Assembly: GCF_052068095.1 (NCBI RefSeq)
Contig: NZ_JBQHDG010000011.1
Coordinates: 241,051 to 305,050, forward strand
Direction of reading: 5' to 3'
Source: Phytohabitans sp052068095
GTDB taxonomy: Bacteria; Actinomycetota; Actinomycetes; Mycobacteriales; Micromonosporaceae
Length of the DNA: 64,000 bases
The position numbers and the translations under genes were made by a program. Numbering within the stretch: position 1 is the stretch's first letter; each line of letters begins with the position of its first letter. Shown here piece after piece: positions 44,188-54,101 of the stretch. The notes under the pieces were generated by a model. It ran no database searches. It had not been told where the DNA came from and worked only from the letters and a program-made list of their open reading frames with translations.

Positions 44188-44935
44188 TCAGCGGGCCGCG
44201 GCGCTCACCCAGGCGGGGTGTTGGCCGCCGCCGTCGACGAGGAGGTTGGCGCCGGTCACGTAGGCGGCCAGCGGGGAGCACAGCAGCAGGCAGGCGCCGG
44301 CGATGTCGTCGGGAGTGGCCATCCGGCCCAGCGGCACCGTCGCCGCGACCGCGTCCAGGGCGTGTTCGTCGCCGTAGTGTTCGGCGGTTTCCTCGGTGCG
44401 TACCAGGCCGGCGGTCAGGCAGTTGACCCGGACCGCGGGGGCCCACTCGGCGGCCAGGGCCTGGGTGAGCACGCCGAGGCCGGCCTTCGCGGCGGCGTAC
44501 ACGGCGGTGCCGGGCGCGGGGCGCAGTGCGGAGACGCTGCCGATGTTGATGATGTGGCCGCCACCGTCCTGGCCCCGCATCACCGCGTTGGCCGCCTGTG
44601 CCACGAAGAACGGCGCCAGCAGGTTGAGCCGGACGACGGCGGTGGCGAGGTTGGGGGAGGCGGTGGCGGCGGGCGCGACGGGGGAGCCGCCGGCGTTGTT
44701 GACGGCCAGGTCGAGCCGGCCGAATAGGCGGACCGCCTCGTCGACGAGACCGGCGGCCTGCGCGGGGTCGCGGACGTCCGCGGCGTGAAACGCCACGCCT
44801 TCGGGGAGGTCGGTCGGCGCCGACCGGCCGCAGACGAGGACCTGGGCGCCGGCCGCCCGCAGCCGTGCCGCGATCGCCCGTCCGATGCCGCGGGTGCCGC
44901 CGGTGACCAGCGCGGCGCGGCCGGAGAGATCTACC

Positions 44936-44961
<26 letters not shown>
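44188..44961 (-). CDS. Short-chain dehydrogenase/reductase
   Basis: The 257-residue protein has TGGTRGIGRAIAARLRAAGAQVLVCGRS near residue 20, NNAGGSPVAPAATASPN, the active-site block INIGSVSALRPAPGTAVYAAAKAGLG (Ser, Tyr, Lys intact) and the C-terminus GANLLVDGGGQHPAW. It is a classical SDR of unknown substrate. The ATG at 44961 lies 26 nt inside the end of fadA6, so it is translationally coupled to it and is in the KstR2-controlled unit read leftwards from box 3. Confidence 0.87.
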
Positions 44962-46093
<1,132 letters not shown>

Positions 46094-46108
46094 GGCGCCA
46101 GTTTACCG

Positions 46109-46122
46109 ACCAAGCGCTCGTT
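46109..46122. promoter_or_regulatory. KstR2 box 3, between fadA6 and fadD3
   Basis: ACCAAGCGCTCGTT matches the KstR2 consensus with one mismatch (C for T). TAAGGT (46126-46131) stands 6 nt before the fadD3 ATG, and TAAACT on the other strand (46100-46105) stands 6 nt before the fadA6 GTG. The two leaderless promoters face away from a single box. Confidence 0.8.
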
Positions 46123-46137
46123 TGGTAAGGTGCCGGC

Positions 46138-47676
46138 ATGGCGGTCGACCCCACGGCGGCCCGGACGCTGCCGGCACTCGTCCGCGCGGCCGCCGAGGCC
46201 CACCCGGACCGGGAGGCCGTGGTGGACGGCGACACGCGCGTCACGTTCGAGCGCCTCGCGGTCGAGGTCGAGCGCGCCGCGGCGGCGCTGGTCGCCTCGG
46301 GTGTGCGCGCCGGCGACCGGGTGGCGATCTGGGCGCCGAACAGCTGGCGCTGGCTTGTCGCGGCGCTCGGCGTGGCCGGCGCCGGCGCGGTGCTGGTCCC
46401 GCTCAACACGCGGTACAAGGGCCCCGAGGCCGGCTACATCCTCGACCGCACGAGGGCGAAGCTGCTGTTCACGCAGGACGGCTTTCTCGGCATCCCGTAC
46501 CGGTCGATGGCTGCCGAGCGCGGCGGTGAGGTCGTCGACTTCGCGGACTGGGACGCGTTCGTCGGCCGGGGGTCCACACAGGACGTTCGCGCGGCCCGCG
46601 AGTGCGCGGCCGCGGTGACGCCCGACGACGTATGCGACATCTTCTTCACCTCCGGCACCACCGGACACCCGAAGGGCGCGATGCTGGGGCACGGGCAGAC
46701 CACCCGGCTGTACGTGGCCTGGAGCGAGCGGGCGACACTGCGTGCGGGCGACCGCCAGGCACTGGTCAACCCGTTCTTCCACACCTTCGGTTGGAAGGCG
46801 GGGGTGGTCGCCTGCCTGCTGCGCGGCGCCACCGTCGCGCCGCTGCCGGTCTTCGACGTGGCCGCGACGATGAGCCTGATCGAGCGGGAACGGATCACCG
46901 TGCTGCCCGGCCCACCGACGCTGTACACGTCCATCCTGGACCACCCCGAGCGGGCGCGTTTCGACCTGTCCAGCCTGCGGGTGGCGGTGACCGGCGCGAC
47001 CACCGTGCCGGTCGTCATGGTCGAGCGGCTCCACGCCGAGTTGGGGCTGCGCACGGTGGTGACCGCGTACGGCCTGACCGAGTCGTGCGGCACCGCGACC
47101 ATGTGCCGGCCGGACGACGACCCGGCCACCGTCGCCGCCACCAGCGGTGGACCGGTGCCGGGCGTCGAGGTGCGGGTGGTCGGCGCGAACGGCGTGCCCC
47201 AGGGGCCGGGGCAGCCGGGCGAGGTGCAGATCCGCGGGTACAACGTGACCCGCGGCTACTTCGAGGACGAGCCGGCGACCGCGGCGGCCGTGGACCCGGA
47301 CGGCTGGCTGCGCACCGGCGACATCGGGGTGCTCGACGAGCGTGGCTATCTGCGCATCACCGACCGGCTCAAGGACATGTTCATCGTCGGCGGCTTCAAC
47401 GCCTACCCGGCGGAGATCGAGCAGGTCGTGGTCCGGCATCCGGGGGTGGCCGAGGCGGCCGTGATCGGCGTGCCGGACGAGCGGCTCGGCGAGGTGGGCC
47501 GGGCGTTCGTGGTGCCCCGGCCGGGCGCCGCCGGCGACCTCGCCGCCGAGCTGATCGAGTACTGCCGGGCGAACCTCGCCAACTACAAGGTGCCCCGGTC
47601 CGTCGTGCTCGTGGCGGCGCTGCCACGCAACGCGAGCGGCAAGGTGATGAAGGCCGCGCTCCGCGAGTCTTCCTAA
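46138..47676 (+). CDS. fadD3: HIP-CoA ligase, FadD3-like
   Basis: The 512-residue AMP-forming ligase has the P-loop FFTSGTTGHPKGAMLGHGQT, the FadD3-like NPFFHTFGWKAGVVACLLRGATVAPLPVFD, motif YGLTESCG and the C-terminal hinge TGDIGVLDERGYLRITDRLKDMFIVGGFNAYPAEIE with catalytic Lys in PRNASGKVMK. FadD3 activates HIP to HIP-CoA, which in mycobacteria is the inducer that releases KstR2. Its place beside a KstR2 box supports this call. No ribosome site precedes the ATG. It is a single-gene unit ending right before box 4. Confidence 0.9.
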   Translation: MAVDPTAARTLPALVRAAAEAHPDREAVVDGDTRVTFERLAVEVERAAAALVASGVRAGDRVAIWAPNSWRWLVAALGVAGAGAVLVPLNTRYKGPEAGYILDRTRAKLLFTQDGFLGIPYRSMAAERGGEVVDFADWDAFVGRGSTQDVRAARECAAAVTPDDVCDIFFTSGTTGHPKGAMLGHGQTTRLYVAWSERATLRAGDRQALVNPFFHTFGWKAGVVACLLRGATVAPLPVFDVAATMSLIERERITVLPGPPTLYTSILDHPERARFDLSSLRVAVTGATTVPVVMVERLHAELGLRTVVTAYGLTESCGTATMCRPDDDPATVAATSGGPVPGVEVRVVGANGVPQGPGQPGEVQIRGYNVTRGYFEDEPATAAAVDPDGWLRTGDIGVLDERGYLRITDRLKDMFIVGGFNAYPAEIEQVVVRHPGVAEAAVIGVPDERLGEVGRAFVVPRPGAAGDLAAELIEYCRANLANYKVPRSVVLVAALPRNASGKVMKAALRESS

Positions 47677-47679
47677 CTA

Positions 47680-47693
47680 ACCAAGCGCTTGTT
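47680..47693 (+). promoter_or_regulatory. KstR2 box 4, between fadD3 and the SDR-thiolase unit
   Basis: ACCAAGCGCTTGTT fits the KstR2 consensus exactly. TAGGTT begins at its last T (47693-47698) and ends 6 nt before the GTG of the next gene at 47705, so transcription should begin on the start codon. The box starts 3 nt after the fadD3 stop. Confidence 0.88.
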
Positions 47694-47704
47694 AGGTTGG
47701 GTGG

Positions 47705-48427
47705 GTGGATCTGGGGTTCGCGGCCGGGCAGACGGTCGTGGTGACCGGGGCGGGCAGCGGCATCGGCCGCGCCATCGCCGTCCTGGCCGCCACGGCCGGG
47801 CTGCGGGTCGCCGCGTGGGACATCGCCGCCGCGGCGGTGGCCGACACCGTGGCCGGCATCGAGGCGGCCGGCGGTTCCGCGGTCGCCGTCACCGCGGACG
47901 TCAGCGACCCCGCCGCGGTGCGAGCCGCGCTGGCGGCCAGCGGACCGGCCCGGTACCTGGTCAACAACGCGGGGCCGGCGAGCAGCGGAGACCTGGCGTT
48001 CGCGCGGGCCCTCGAGCTGACCGTGGGCAGTGTCCGGCTGGTCACGCAGGAGTGGCTGGCCACCGGCCCACCCAGCGGCGCGGCGGTGGTCAACGTCGCC
48101 TCGGTCGCCGGCAACCACTTCGGCACCGCCTCCGACTGGTACTGCGCGGGCAAGGCGGCCATCGCCGGCTACACCCGCCACCTGGCGCTGACCCGCGCCC
48201 CGGCGGTCCGCGCCAACGCCGTCGCGCCCGGCCTGATCGCCACACCGCGGATGGCCGGGTTCGCCGAGACGGACCTGGGGCGCGCGGTGATCGGGCGCAA
48301 CCCGCAGCGCCGCCCCGGCGCCCCGGAGGAGGTGGCCGGCGCGGTGCTGTTCCTGCTCTCGCCGCTCGCCGCGTACGTCAACGGAGTCCTGCTGCCGGTC
48401 GACGGCGGCTGGCTGATCGCTCAGTAG
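47705..48427 (+). CDS. Short-chain dehydrogenase/reductase
   Basis: A 240-residue SDR with TGAGSGIGRAIAVLAATAGLRVAAWDIAA near residue 14, VNNAGPASSGDLAF, and the active-site block NVASVAGNHFGTASDWYCAGKAAIAGY (Ser, Tyr, Lys). It ends with VLLPVDGGWLIAQ. The substrate is unknown but its unit (SDR, thiolase, SDR) and box 4 place it in the HIP pathway or its downstream CoA steps. The GTG start is leaderless, with TAGGTT 6 nt upstream. The thiolase gene follows by 22 nt. Confidence 0.87.
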   Translation: MDLGFAAGQTVVVTGAGSGIGRAIAVLAATAGLRVAAWDIAAAAVADTVAGIEAAGGSAVAVTADVSDPAAVRAALAASGPARYLVNNAGPASSGDLAFARALELTVGSVRLVTQEWLATGPPSGAAVVNVASVAGNHFGTASDWYCAGKAAIAGYTRHLALTRAPAVRANAVAPGLIATPRMAGFAETDLGRAVIGRNPQRRPGAPEEVAGAVLFLLSPLAAYVNGVLLPVDGGWLIAQ

Positions 48428-48449
48428 AGCACAGTAGACAGGAGTCTTC

Positions 48450-49670
48450 ATGGCCGAAGCAGTCATCGTGGCGGCCGCGCGTTCGCCGATCGGGCGGGCA
48501 CGCAAGGGCTCGCTGACCGACGTGCGGGCCGACGAGCTCGGCGCAGCCATGGTCTCGGCCGCGCTCGCCCAGGTGCCCGAGCTGGACCCGGCCACCCTCG
48601 ACGACGTCATGGTCGGCTGCGCCCAGCCGGCCGGCGAGCAGGGGTACAACCTGGCCCGGATGGTCGCGCTGCGGATCGGGCTGGACGGCGTGCCGGGCAC
48701 CACCGTCGCCCGCTACTGCGCCTCGTCGCTGCAAACCACCCGGATGGCCTTCCACGCCGTCAAGGCGGGGGAGGGGCACGCGTTCGTCTCCGCCGGCGTG
48801 GAGGTGGTGTCCCGCTACGACCGGGGCAAGTCCGACGGCTCGCCCGGCACGCACAACCCGCGGTACGCCGAGGCGGAGGCCCGCACCGCCGGGCGGGCGG
48901 AGGCCGGTGCTCCGCTGTGGACGGACCCGCGGGCCGCCGGGGCCGAGCCGGACGTGTACATCGCGATGGGGCAGACCGCGGAGAACGTCGCCCAGCTGTG
49001 CGGGGTCAGCCGGCGCGAGCAGGACGAGTTCGCGGTGCGCAGTCAGAACCTGGCCGAGAAGGCGCTCGCGGACGGCTTCTGGGCCACCGACATCACCCCC
49101 GTCACCAAGCCGGACGGCACGGTGGTCGAGCTCGACGACTGCCCCCGGGCCGGCGTGACGCTGGAGCGGGTCGGCGCGCTCGACCCGGTGTTCCGGCCGG
49201 ACGGCACGGTCACGGCCGGCAACTGCTGCCCGCTCAACGACGGCGCGGCCGCGCTTGTCGTGCTCAGCGACGTACGGGCGCGCGAGCTCGGGCTGACCCC
49301 GCTGGCCCGCATCGTGTCCACCGGCGTGTCCGCGCTCAGCCCGGAAATCATGGGCTTGGGACCGGTCGAGGCGACGCGGCGGGCCCTCGCCAACGCCGGC
49401 ATGTCGATCGGCGACATCGACCTCATCGAGATCAACGAGGCGTTCGCCGCCCAGGTGCTGCCGTCGGTGCGGCAGATGGGCGCCGACATCGAGCGGGTGA
49501 ACGTCCACGGTGGAGCGATCGCGGTCGGGCACCCGTTCGGCATGACCGGCGCGCGGATCACCACGACACTTGTCAACGGGCTCCGGTTTCGGGACAAGCA
49601 GTTCGGCCTGGAGACCATGTGCACCGCCGGCGGGCAGGGCATGGCCATGGTGGTGGAGCGACTCTCATGA
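48450..49670 (+). CDS. Second thiolase (acetyl-CoA acyltransferase)
   Basis: The 406-residue protein has nucleophile Cys90 (ARYCASSLQTTRMAFHAVKAGEG), GHPFGMTGARITTTLVNGLRF and MCTAGGQGMAMVVERL with the second Cys. The subfamily differs from FadA6 (the two share only the core motifs) and resembles FadA3/FadA4-type or FadA5-like enzymes. It cleaves a 3-ketoacyl-CoA; which one is not clear. CAGGAG precedes the ATG, and its stop overlaps the following SDR gene (ATGA). Confidence 0.87.
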   Translation: MAEAVIVAAARSPIGRARKGSLTDVRADELGAAMVSAALAQVPELDPATLDDVMVGCAQPAGEQGYNLARMVALRIGLDGVPGTTVARYCASSLQTTRMAFHAVKAGEGHAFVSAGVEVVSRYDRGKSDGSPGTHNPRYAEAEARTAGRAEAGAPLWTDPRAAGAEPDVYIAMGQTAENVAQLCGVSRREQDEFAVRSQNLAEKALADGFWATDITPVTKPDGTVVELDDCPRAGVTLERVGALDPVFRPDGTVTAGNCCPLNDGAAALVVLSDVRARELGLTPLARIVSTGVSALSPEIMGLGPVEATRRALANAGMSIGDIDLIEINEAFAAQVLPSVRQMGADIERVNVHGGAIAVGHPFGMTGARITTTLVNGLRFRDKQFGLETMCTAGGQGMAMVVERLS

Positions 49671-50518
49671 GCGGATACCTGGCCGGCAAGGCGGTGGTGG
49701 TCACCGGCGCCGGGCGTGGGCTCGGCGCCGCCTACGCCCGGCTGGCCGCCGCCGAGGGCGCACACGTCGTGGTGAACGACGTGGACGGTGCCGCCGCCCG
49801 CGAGGTGGCCACGGGCATCGGCGGCCGCGCGATCGCCGACCTCTCCGACATCTCCACATGGGACGGTGCGGGTGCGCTCGTGGCACGGTGCCGGGAGGCG
49901 TTCGGCGCGATCGACGGTCTGGTCAACAACGCCGGCATCTTCCGCCTCGCCGATCCGCTCAGCCAGGACCCGGAAGAGTTCCGGGCGGTGGTCGAGGTCA
50001 ACCTGCTCGGCACCGCGTACTGCGGGCTGCACGCCATCCGCGCGATGCACGAGCAGCCGGGCGGCGGCTCCGTCGTCAACGTCACGTCGGGCTCGCACGC
50101 CGGCTATCCCGCGGTGGGCGCGTACGGCGCGAGCAAGGGCGGCGTCGCGTCGCTCACCTACTGCTGGGCCGCCGACCTGGCCGGCACCCCGGTGCGGGTC
50201 AACGCCGTCTCACCGAACGCGCACACCCGGATGGCCGAGGCCTACGAGGAGTACCTCGGCGACCGGGCCCGCGGCCAAAACATCGGCAAGCCGCCGGAGG
50301 ACAACGCCCCGGCGGTGGTGTACCTGCTCTCCGAGGCGGCCGCCGGGATCACCGGCCAGGTGGTCCGCGTCGACGGGGCCGAACTGTCCATCATGGCTCA
50401 CCCAGGTCTGCGACCGCCGGCCGTGGAGCTACCCGAGCCGTCGGTCGCGGCGGTGGCCGCGGTGTTCACCGACCACCTCGCCGCCCACCTCCAACCGATC
50501 GGCCTCCGGAGACCCTAG
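49667..50518 (+). CDS. Short-chain dehydrogenase of MFE type with C-terminal tail
   Basis: A 283-residue SDR with TGAGRGLGAAYARLAAAEGAHVVVNDVDGAA, VNNAGIFRLADPLSQDPEEF and the block NVTSGSHAGYPAVGAYGASKGGVASLTY (Ser, Tyr and Lys present). The segment after residue 235 (SIMAHPGLRPPAVELPEPSVAAVAAVFTDHL) is an extension of the kind seen in multifunctional-enzyme-like dehydrogenases. It is the last gene of the unit begun at box 4. Its stop codon touches the inverted repeat copy C. Confidence 0.85.
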   Translation: MSGYLAGKAVVVTGAGRGLGAAYARLAAAEGAHVVVNDVDGAAAREVATGIGGRAIADLSDISTWDGAGALVARCREAFGAIDGLVNNAGIFRLADPLSQDPEEFRAVVEVNLLGTAYCGLHAIRAMHEQPGGGSVVNVTSGSHAGYPAVGAYGASKGGVASLTYCWAADLAGTPVRVNAVSPNAHTRMAEAYEEYLGDRARGQNIGKPPEDNAPAVVYLLSEAAAGITGQVVRVDGAELSIMAHPGLRPPAVELPEPSVAAVAAVFTDHLAAHLQPIGLRRP

Positions 50519-50590
50519 AGCCGCCGGCCGGGAGCGGTGCCCGCGGGAGCATACGGTCCACAGCTGAGACGGACGGGGGCAAATCTGCTT
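50518..50590 (-). repeat. Dispersed structured element, copy C (shorter, inverted)
   Basis: Read on the minus strand, this 73-bp copy matches copies A and B through CGTATGCTCCCGCGGGC and CCGGCCGGCGGCTC, then ends at the stop codon of the preceding plus-strand gene. The first hairpin is kept with changed bases: GTCCGT/GTGGAC pairs with two wobbles around a 7-nt loop. It lies 12 nt behind the kstR2 stop in kstR2's direction. Confidence 0.65.
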
Positions 50591-50602
50591 GTAGAAAGCT
50601 CT

Positions 50603-51196
50603 CTAGGCCCGGGCCGTGGTGAGGCCGTCGAGGAAGAGGGCGGTGCAGTCTTCGGCGAGGCGGGAGGTGGGGTACTCCTTGCTGGGCTTGAACCAGCGGA
50701 CCGACAGCCACACCGCGTCGCGGATCAGGCGGTAGAGGATCTTCGCGTCGAGGTCGGCGCGGAACACGCCCTGTGCCACACCGGACTCGATCACCTGGAG
50801 CCAGGTGGTCTGCACCTCCTTGCCGGCGTTGCGCAGGTAGGCGAAGCGGTCGAACTGGAGGAGGTAGTTGACGTCGTTCTGGTAGATCTCGGTGGCGTGC
50901 GGGTGTGCCTCGACCACCTCCAGCGAGGCGACGACCAGGTCGTGCAGCCGGGCGCGCGGGTCGGTCTGTACGTCGAGCACCGCCTTGTACCGCGCTCGCA
51001 GGTCCTCCAGGAACGACGAGATGATCTCGTCGACCATGGCCTCTTTGGACTCGAAATGGTGGTACAGGCTGCCGGAGAGGATGCCGACCTCGTCCGCGAT
51101 CTGCCGCACGGTGGTGGCCGCGACGCCTTTGGTGGCGAAGAGTGCGGCGGCGCTGGCGAGGATTGACTCGCGTCGATCGACGGGCTCTCGGGCCAT
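50603..51196 (-). CDS. kstR2: KstR2-like TetR-family repressor of the HIP regulon
   Basis: The 197-residue protein has a TetR helix-turn-helix at residues 8-55 (ESILASAAALFATKGVAATTVRQIADEVGILSGSLYHHFESKEAMVDEIISSFL) and a C-terminal ligand domain ending LIRDAVWLSVRWFKPSKEY, close to M. tuberculosis KstR2. KstR2 represses the C/D-ring genes and is released by HIP-CoA. It is divergent from ipdA across box 5, so it probably represses itself. The ATG at 51196 is used; TACGCT (51303-51308) or TACACT (51298-51303) on its strand could be the -10, leaving a leader near 90-100 nt. Confidence 0.92.
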   Translation of the reverse strand: MAREPVDRRESILASAAALFATKGVAATTVRQIADEVGILSGSLYHHFESKEAMVDEIISSFLEDLRARYKAVLDVQTDPRARLHDLVVASLEVVEAHPHATEIYQNDVNYLLQFDRFAYLRNAGKEVQTTWLQVIESGVAQGVFRADLDAKILYRLIRDAVWLSVRWFKPSKEYPTSRLAEDCTALFLDGLTTARA

Positions 51197-51312
51197 GGGC
51201 TCGCTCGCAGGGATTCGTCGGGATGGGTCGATGGCTTCCGGGAGTTTACCGGTGCGCGATCGACCACTCAGCGTTCCTCTTGGTCCGCTCGCCGACCAGT
51301 GTAGCGTAACCA

Positions 51313-51326
51313 ATCAAGCGCTTGGT
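51313..51326. promoter_or_regulatory. KstR2 box 5, between kstR2 and ipdA
   Basis: ATCAAGCGCTTGGT fits the KstR2 consensus exactly. On the plus strand its last T starts TATGTT (51326-51331), a -10, and ipdA begins 25 nt later behind GGAAGGTGA. On the minus strand it sits 5-10 bp upstream of the candidate kstR2 -10. One box would control both repressor and main catabolic operon. Confidence 0.88.
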
Positions 51327-51356
51327 ATGTTGGCCGCGACGTGATCGGAAGGTGAC

Positions 51357-52220
51357 ATGGCTGACAAGCGGATGACCGAGGCCGACGTGGTGGCGGAGCT
51401 GCGCTCCGGCATGACGATCGGCATCGGCGGGTGGGGGTCGCGGCGTAAGCCGATGTCCCTGGTGCGGGCGATCCTCCGCTCCGATCTGCGCGACCTGACC
51501 GTCGTCGGGTACGGCGGTCCGGACGTCGGCCTGCTGCTGGCCGCGGGCAAGGTCCGCCGGCTCGTGTACGGCTTCGTGTCGCTGGACTCCATCCCGCTCG
51601 AGCCGCACTTCCGGGCCGCCCGGCAGGCCGGCGCCGTCGAGGTGACCGAGTACGACGAGGGCATGCTGCTGTGGGGGCTGTACGCCGCCGCCTGCCGGCT
51701 GCCGTTCCTGCCCACCCGGGTCGGGCTCGGCTCGGACGTGCTGCGGGTCAACCCCGACCTGCGCACGGTCGCCTCGCCGTACGGCGGTGAGGAGCTTGTC
51801 GCCGTGCCGGCGCTGCGCCTGGACGCCGCGCTGGTGCACCTCAACCGGGCCGACATGCACGGCAACGCGCAGTTCCTCGGCCCGGACCCGTACTTCGACG
51901 ACCTGTTCTGCCAGGCGGCCGACCGCGCCTACGTCTCGTGCGAGCGGGTCGTCCCCACGCCCGAGCTGACCGCCGCCGCCTCGGTGCAGACGCTGCGGAT
52001 CCAGCGCTGGATGGTGCGCGGCGTGGTGGAGGCGCCCAACGGCGCCCACTTCACCTCCTGCGACCCGGACTACGGGCGGGACGAGGACTTCCAGCGCGAG
52101 TACGCCGCGGCGGCCGCCGACCCCGGGCTGTGGCGCGCGTTCGAGGACCGCTACCTGGCCGGCGACGAGCGGGCCTACCAGGCGGCCGTGGCGGCCCGTA
52201 GCGCGGCGGTGCCGGCATGA
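51357..52220 (+). CDS. ipdA: C-ring-opening CoA hydrolase subunit IpdA
   Basis: The 287-residue protein matches IpdA closely: LRSGMTIGIGGWGSRRKPMSLVRAILRSDLRDLTVVGYGGPDVGLL at the start, YGFVSLDSIPLEPHF, LRLDAALVHLNRADMHGNAQFLGPDPYFDDLF and VEAPNGAHFTSCDPDYGRDEDFQREYAAA. IpdAB is a class I CoA-transferase relative that hydrolyses a carbon-carbon bond to open the last steroid ring (COCHEA-CoA) instead of moving CoA. It heads an 11-gene overlapping operon reaching 60114 and begins with KstR2 control from box 5. Confidence 0.95.
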   Translation: MADKRMTEADVVAELRSGMTIGIGGWGSRRKPMSLVRAILRSDLRDLTVVGYGGPDVGLLLAAGKVRRLVYGFVSLDSIPLEPHFRAARQAGAVEVTEYDEGMLLWGLYAAACRLPFLPTRVGLGSDVLRVNPDLRTVASPYGGEELVAVPALRLDAALVHLNRADMHGNAQFLGPDPYFDDLFCQAADRAYVSCERVVPTPELTAAASVQTLRIQRWMVRGVVEAPNGAHFTSCDPDYGRDEDFQREYAAAAADPGLWRAFEDRYLAGDERAYQAAVAARSAAVPA

Positions 52221-52981
52221 CCGCGGTGGCGGCGGCCACCCGCGCGGAGGTGTGCGTGGTGGCCTGCGCCGAGGCGTGGCGCGGAGACGGGGAGATCCTG
52301 GCCAGCCCGATCGGGCTCGTACCGACCATCGCGGCCCGGCTGGCCCGGGCCACGTTCGCGCCGGACCTGCTGCTCTCCGACGGCGAGGCGATGCTCGTGC
52401 AGGGCACCTGGGCGATCGGCGCGCCGCCGCCGGTGGTCGAAGGGTGGATCCCTTACCGGGCGGTGTTCGACCTGATTTACGGCGGCCGCCGGCACGTGAT
52501 GATGGGACCGAGCCAGATCGACCGGTACGGCAACGCGAACATCTCCGCCATCGGCGACTTCGCCCGACCCACCGTCCAGCTGCTCGGGGTGCGCGGCGCG
52601 CCCGGCAACACCGTGCACCACCCGACCAGTTACTGGGTGCCCAGGCACAGCCCGCGCTCGTTCGTCGCCGAGGTCGACATGGTCAGCGGCGTCGGGTACG
52701 ACCGGGCGGCCGCCGCCGGTCCGGAGGTCACCCGCTACCACGAGGTCCGCCGGGTGGTCAGCAACCTCGGCGTGTTCGACTTCGACACACCGGATCGCCG
52801 GATGCGGCTGATCTCCACCCATCCCGGCGTTACCGTCGAGCAGGTGCGGGCGGCGACCGGGTTCGACATCGCGGCGGCGGACGATGTGCCGGCCACCCGG
52901 CTGCCCACCGACGCGGAGCTGCGGCTGATCCGTGAGGTGATCGACCCGCGGCAGGCCCGCGACCGCGAGGTGCCCGGATGA
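52217..52981 (+). CDS. ipdB: C-ring-opening CoA hydrolase subunit IpdB
   Basis: The 254-residue protein has RAEVCVVACAEAWRGDGEILASPIGLVPTIAARLARATFAPDLLLSDGEAMLV, RHVMMGPSQIDRYGNANISAIGDFARPTVQLLGVRGAPGNTVHHPTSYWVPRHSPRSFVAEVDMVSGVGYD and ends RLIREVIDPRQARDREV, all close to IpdB. It forms the active heterotetramer with IpdA. The ATG lies in the IpdA stop. A 52-bp gap with a short inverted repeat separates it from ipdC, one of the few gaps in the operon. Confidence 0.95.
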   Translation: MTAVAAATRAEVCVVACAEAWRGDGEILASPIGLVPTIAARLARATFAPDLLLSDGEAMLVQGTWAIGAPPPVVEGWIPYRAVFDLIYGGRRHVMMGPSQIDRYGNANISAIGDFARPTVQLLGVRGAPGNTVHHPTSYWVPRHSPRSFVAEVDMVSGVGYDRAAAAGPEVTRYHEVRRVVSNLGVFDFDTPDRRMRLISTHPGVTVEQVRAATGFDIAAADDVPATRLPTDAELRLIREVIDPRQARDREVPG

Positions 52982-53033
52982 ACCACCCAACGAAAACGCT
53001 CCGCTTCGCTCCACGTTTCCGCCGGGGCCCGGG

Positions 53034-54101
53034 GTGACCGTGCGCCCGCACACCCGGATCTGCGATCTCTTCGGGGTGCGCCACCCGATCGTGCAGACCG
53101 GCATGGGGTTCGTCTCCGACGCGCGGCTGACCGCCGCCACGGCCAACGCCGGCGGGCTCGGGATCCTCGCCAGCGCCACGCTGAGCTTCGCCGAGCTGGC
53201 CGACGCGATCCGGCGCACCAAGGAGCGCACGGACGCGCCGTTCGGGGTCAACCTGCGGGCGGACGCGCCCGATATCGGCGAGCGCGTCGACCTGCTGATC
53301 CGCGAGCGGGTCCGGGTGGCCTCGTTCGCGCTCGCGCCCAAGCCGGACCTGATCGCCCGGCTCAAGGACGGCGGGCTTGTCGTCGTGCCGTCGGTCGGCG
53401 CCCGCCGGCACGCCGAGAAGGTCGCCGCGTGGGGCGCGGACGCGGTCGTCGTGCAGGGCGCCGAGGGCGGCGGCCACACCGGACCGGTTCCCACCACGCT
53501 GCTGCTGCCACAGGTCGTGGACGCGGTCGACATCCCGGTTATCGCGGCCGGCGGCTTCTTCGACGGGCGCGGGCTGGTGGCCGCCCTGGCGTACGGCGCC
53601 GACGGGATCGCGATGGGCACCCGGTTTCTGCTCACCAGCGACAGCCCGGTCAGCGACGCGGTCAAGCGCCGCTACCTCGACGCGACCGTCACCGACACCG
53701 TGGTCACCGCCGCGCTCGACGGCGTGCCGCAGCGGGTGCTGCGCTCGGACTTCGTGGATCGGTTGGGCCGCGGCGGCCGGGCCCGGCGCCTGGCGCGTGC
53801 GGCGGGCAGCGTGCTGGCGTTCCGCCGCCTCACCGGGGCCCGCCTGACCGACCTGGCCCGCGAGGGCCGGGCGATGCGGCGTTCGCACGGGCTCACCGTC
53901 GAGCAGGCGCTGCTGGCCGCCAATACCCCGATGCTGCTCAAGGCGTCCATGGTGGACGGACGCCCGGAGGCCGGCGTGATGGCCACCGGACAGGTCGCCG
54001 GGCTGATCGACGACCTGCCCAGCTGCGCCGAGCTGATCGACCGGATCATGGCCGAGGCCGCGGCCGTGCTCGACCGCCTCGCCACCCGGGAGGAACGGTG
54101 A
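53034..54101 (+). CDS. ipdC: Flavin-dependent ring-degradation enzyme IpdC
   Basis: The 355-residue protein is a nitronate-monooxygenase-type flavoprotein like IpdC: HPIVQTGMGFVSDARLTAATANAGGLGILASATLSF, FGVNLRADAPDIGERVDLLI, the FMN-phosphate motif VQGAEGGGHTGPVPTTLLLPQVV and IAAGGFFDGRGLVAALAYGADGIAMGTRFLLTSD. IpdC acts on the 5-oxo intermediate after IpdF in the HIP pathway. GTG at 53034 is used; a second GTG two codons on is an alternative. It overlaps ipdF (GTGA). Confidence 0.95.
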   Translation: MTVRPHTRICDLFGVRHPIVQTGMGFVSDARLTAATANAGGLGILASATLSFAELADAIRRTKERTDAPFGVNLRADAPDIGERVDLLIRERVRVASFALAPKPDLIARLKDGGLVVVPSVGARRHAEKVAAWGADAVVVQGAEGGGHTGPVPTTLLLPQVVDAVDIPVIAAGGFFDGRGLVAALAYGADGIAMGTRFLLTSDSPVSDAVKRRYLDATVTDTVVTAALDGVPQRVLRSDFVDRLGRGGRARRLARAAGSVLAFRRLTGARLTDLAREGRAMRRSHGLTVEQALLAANTPMLLKASMVDGRPEAGVMATGQVAGLIDDLPSCAELIDRIMAEAAAVLDRLATREER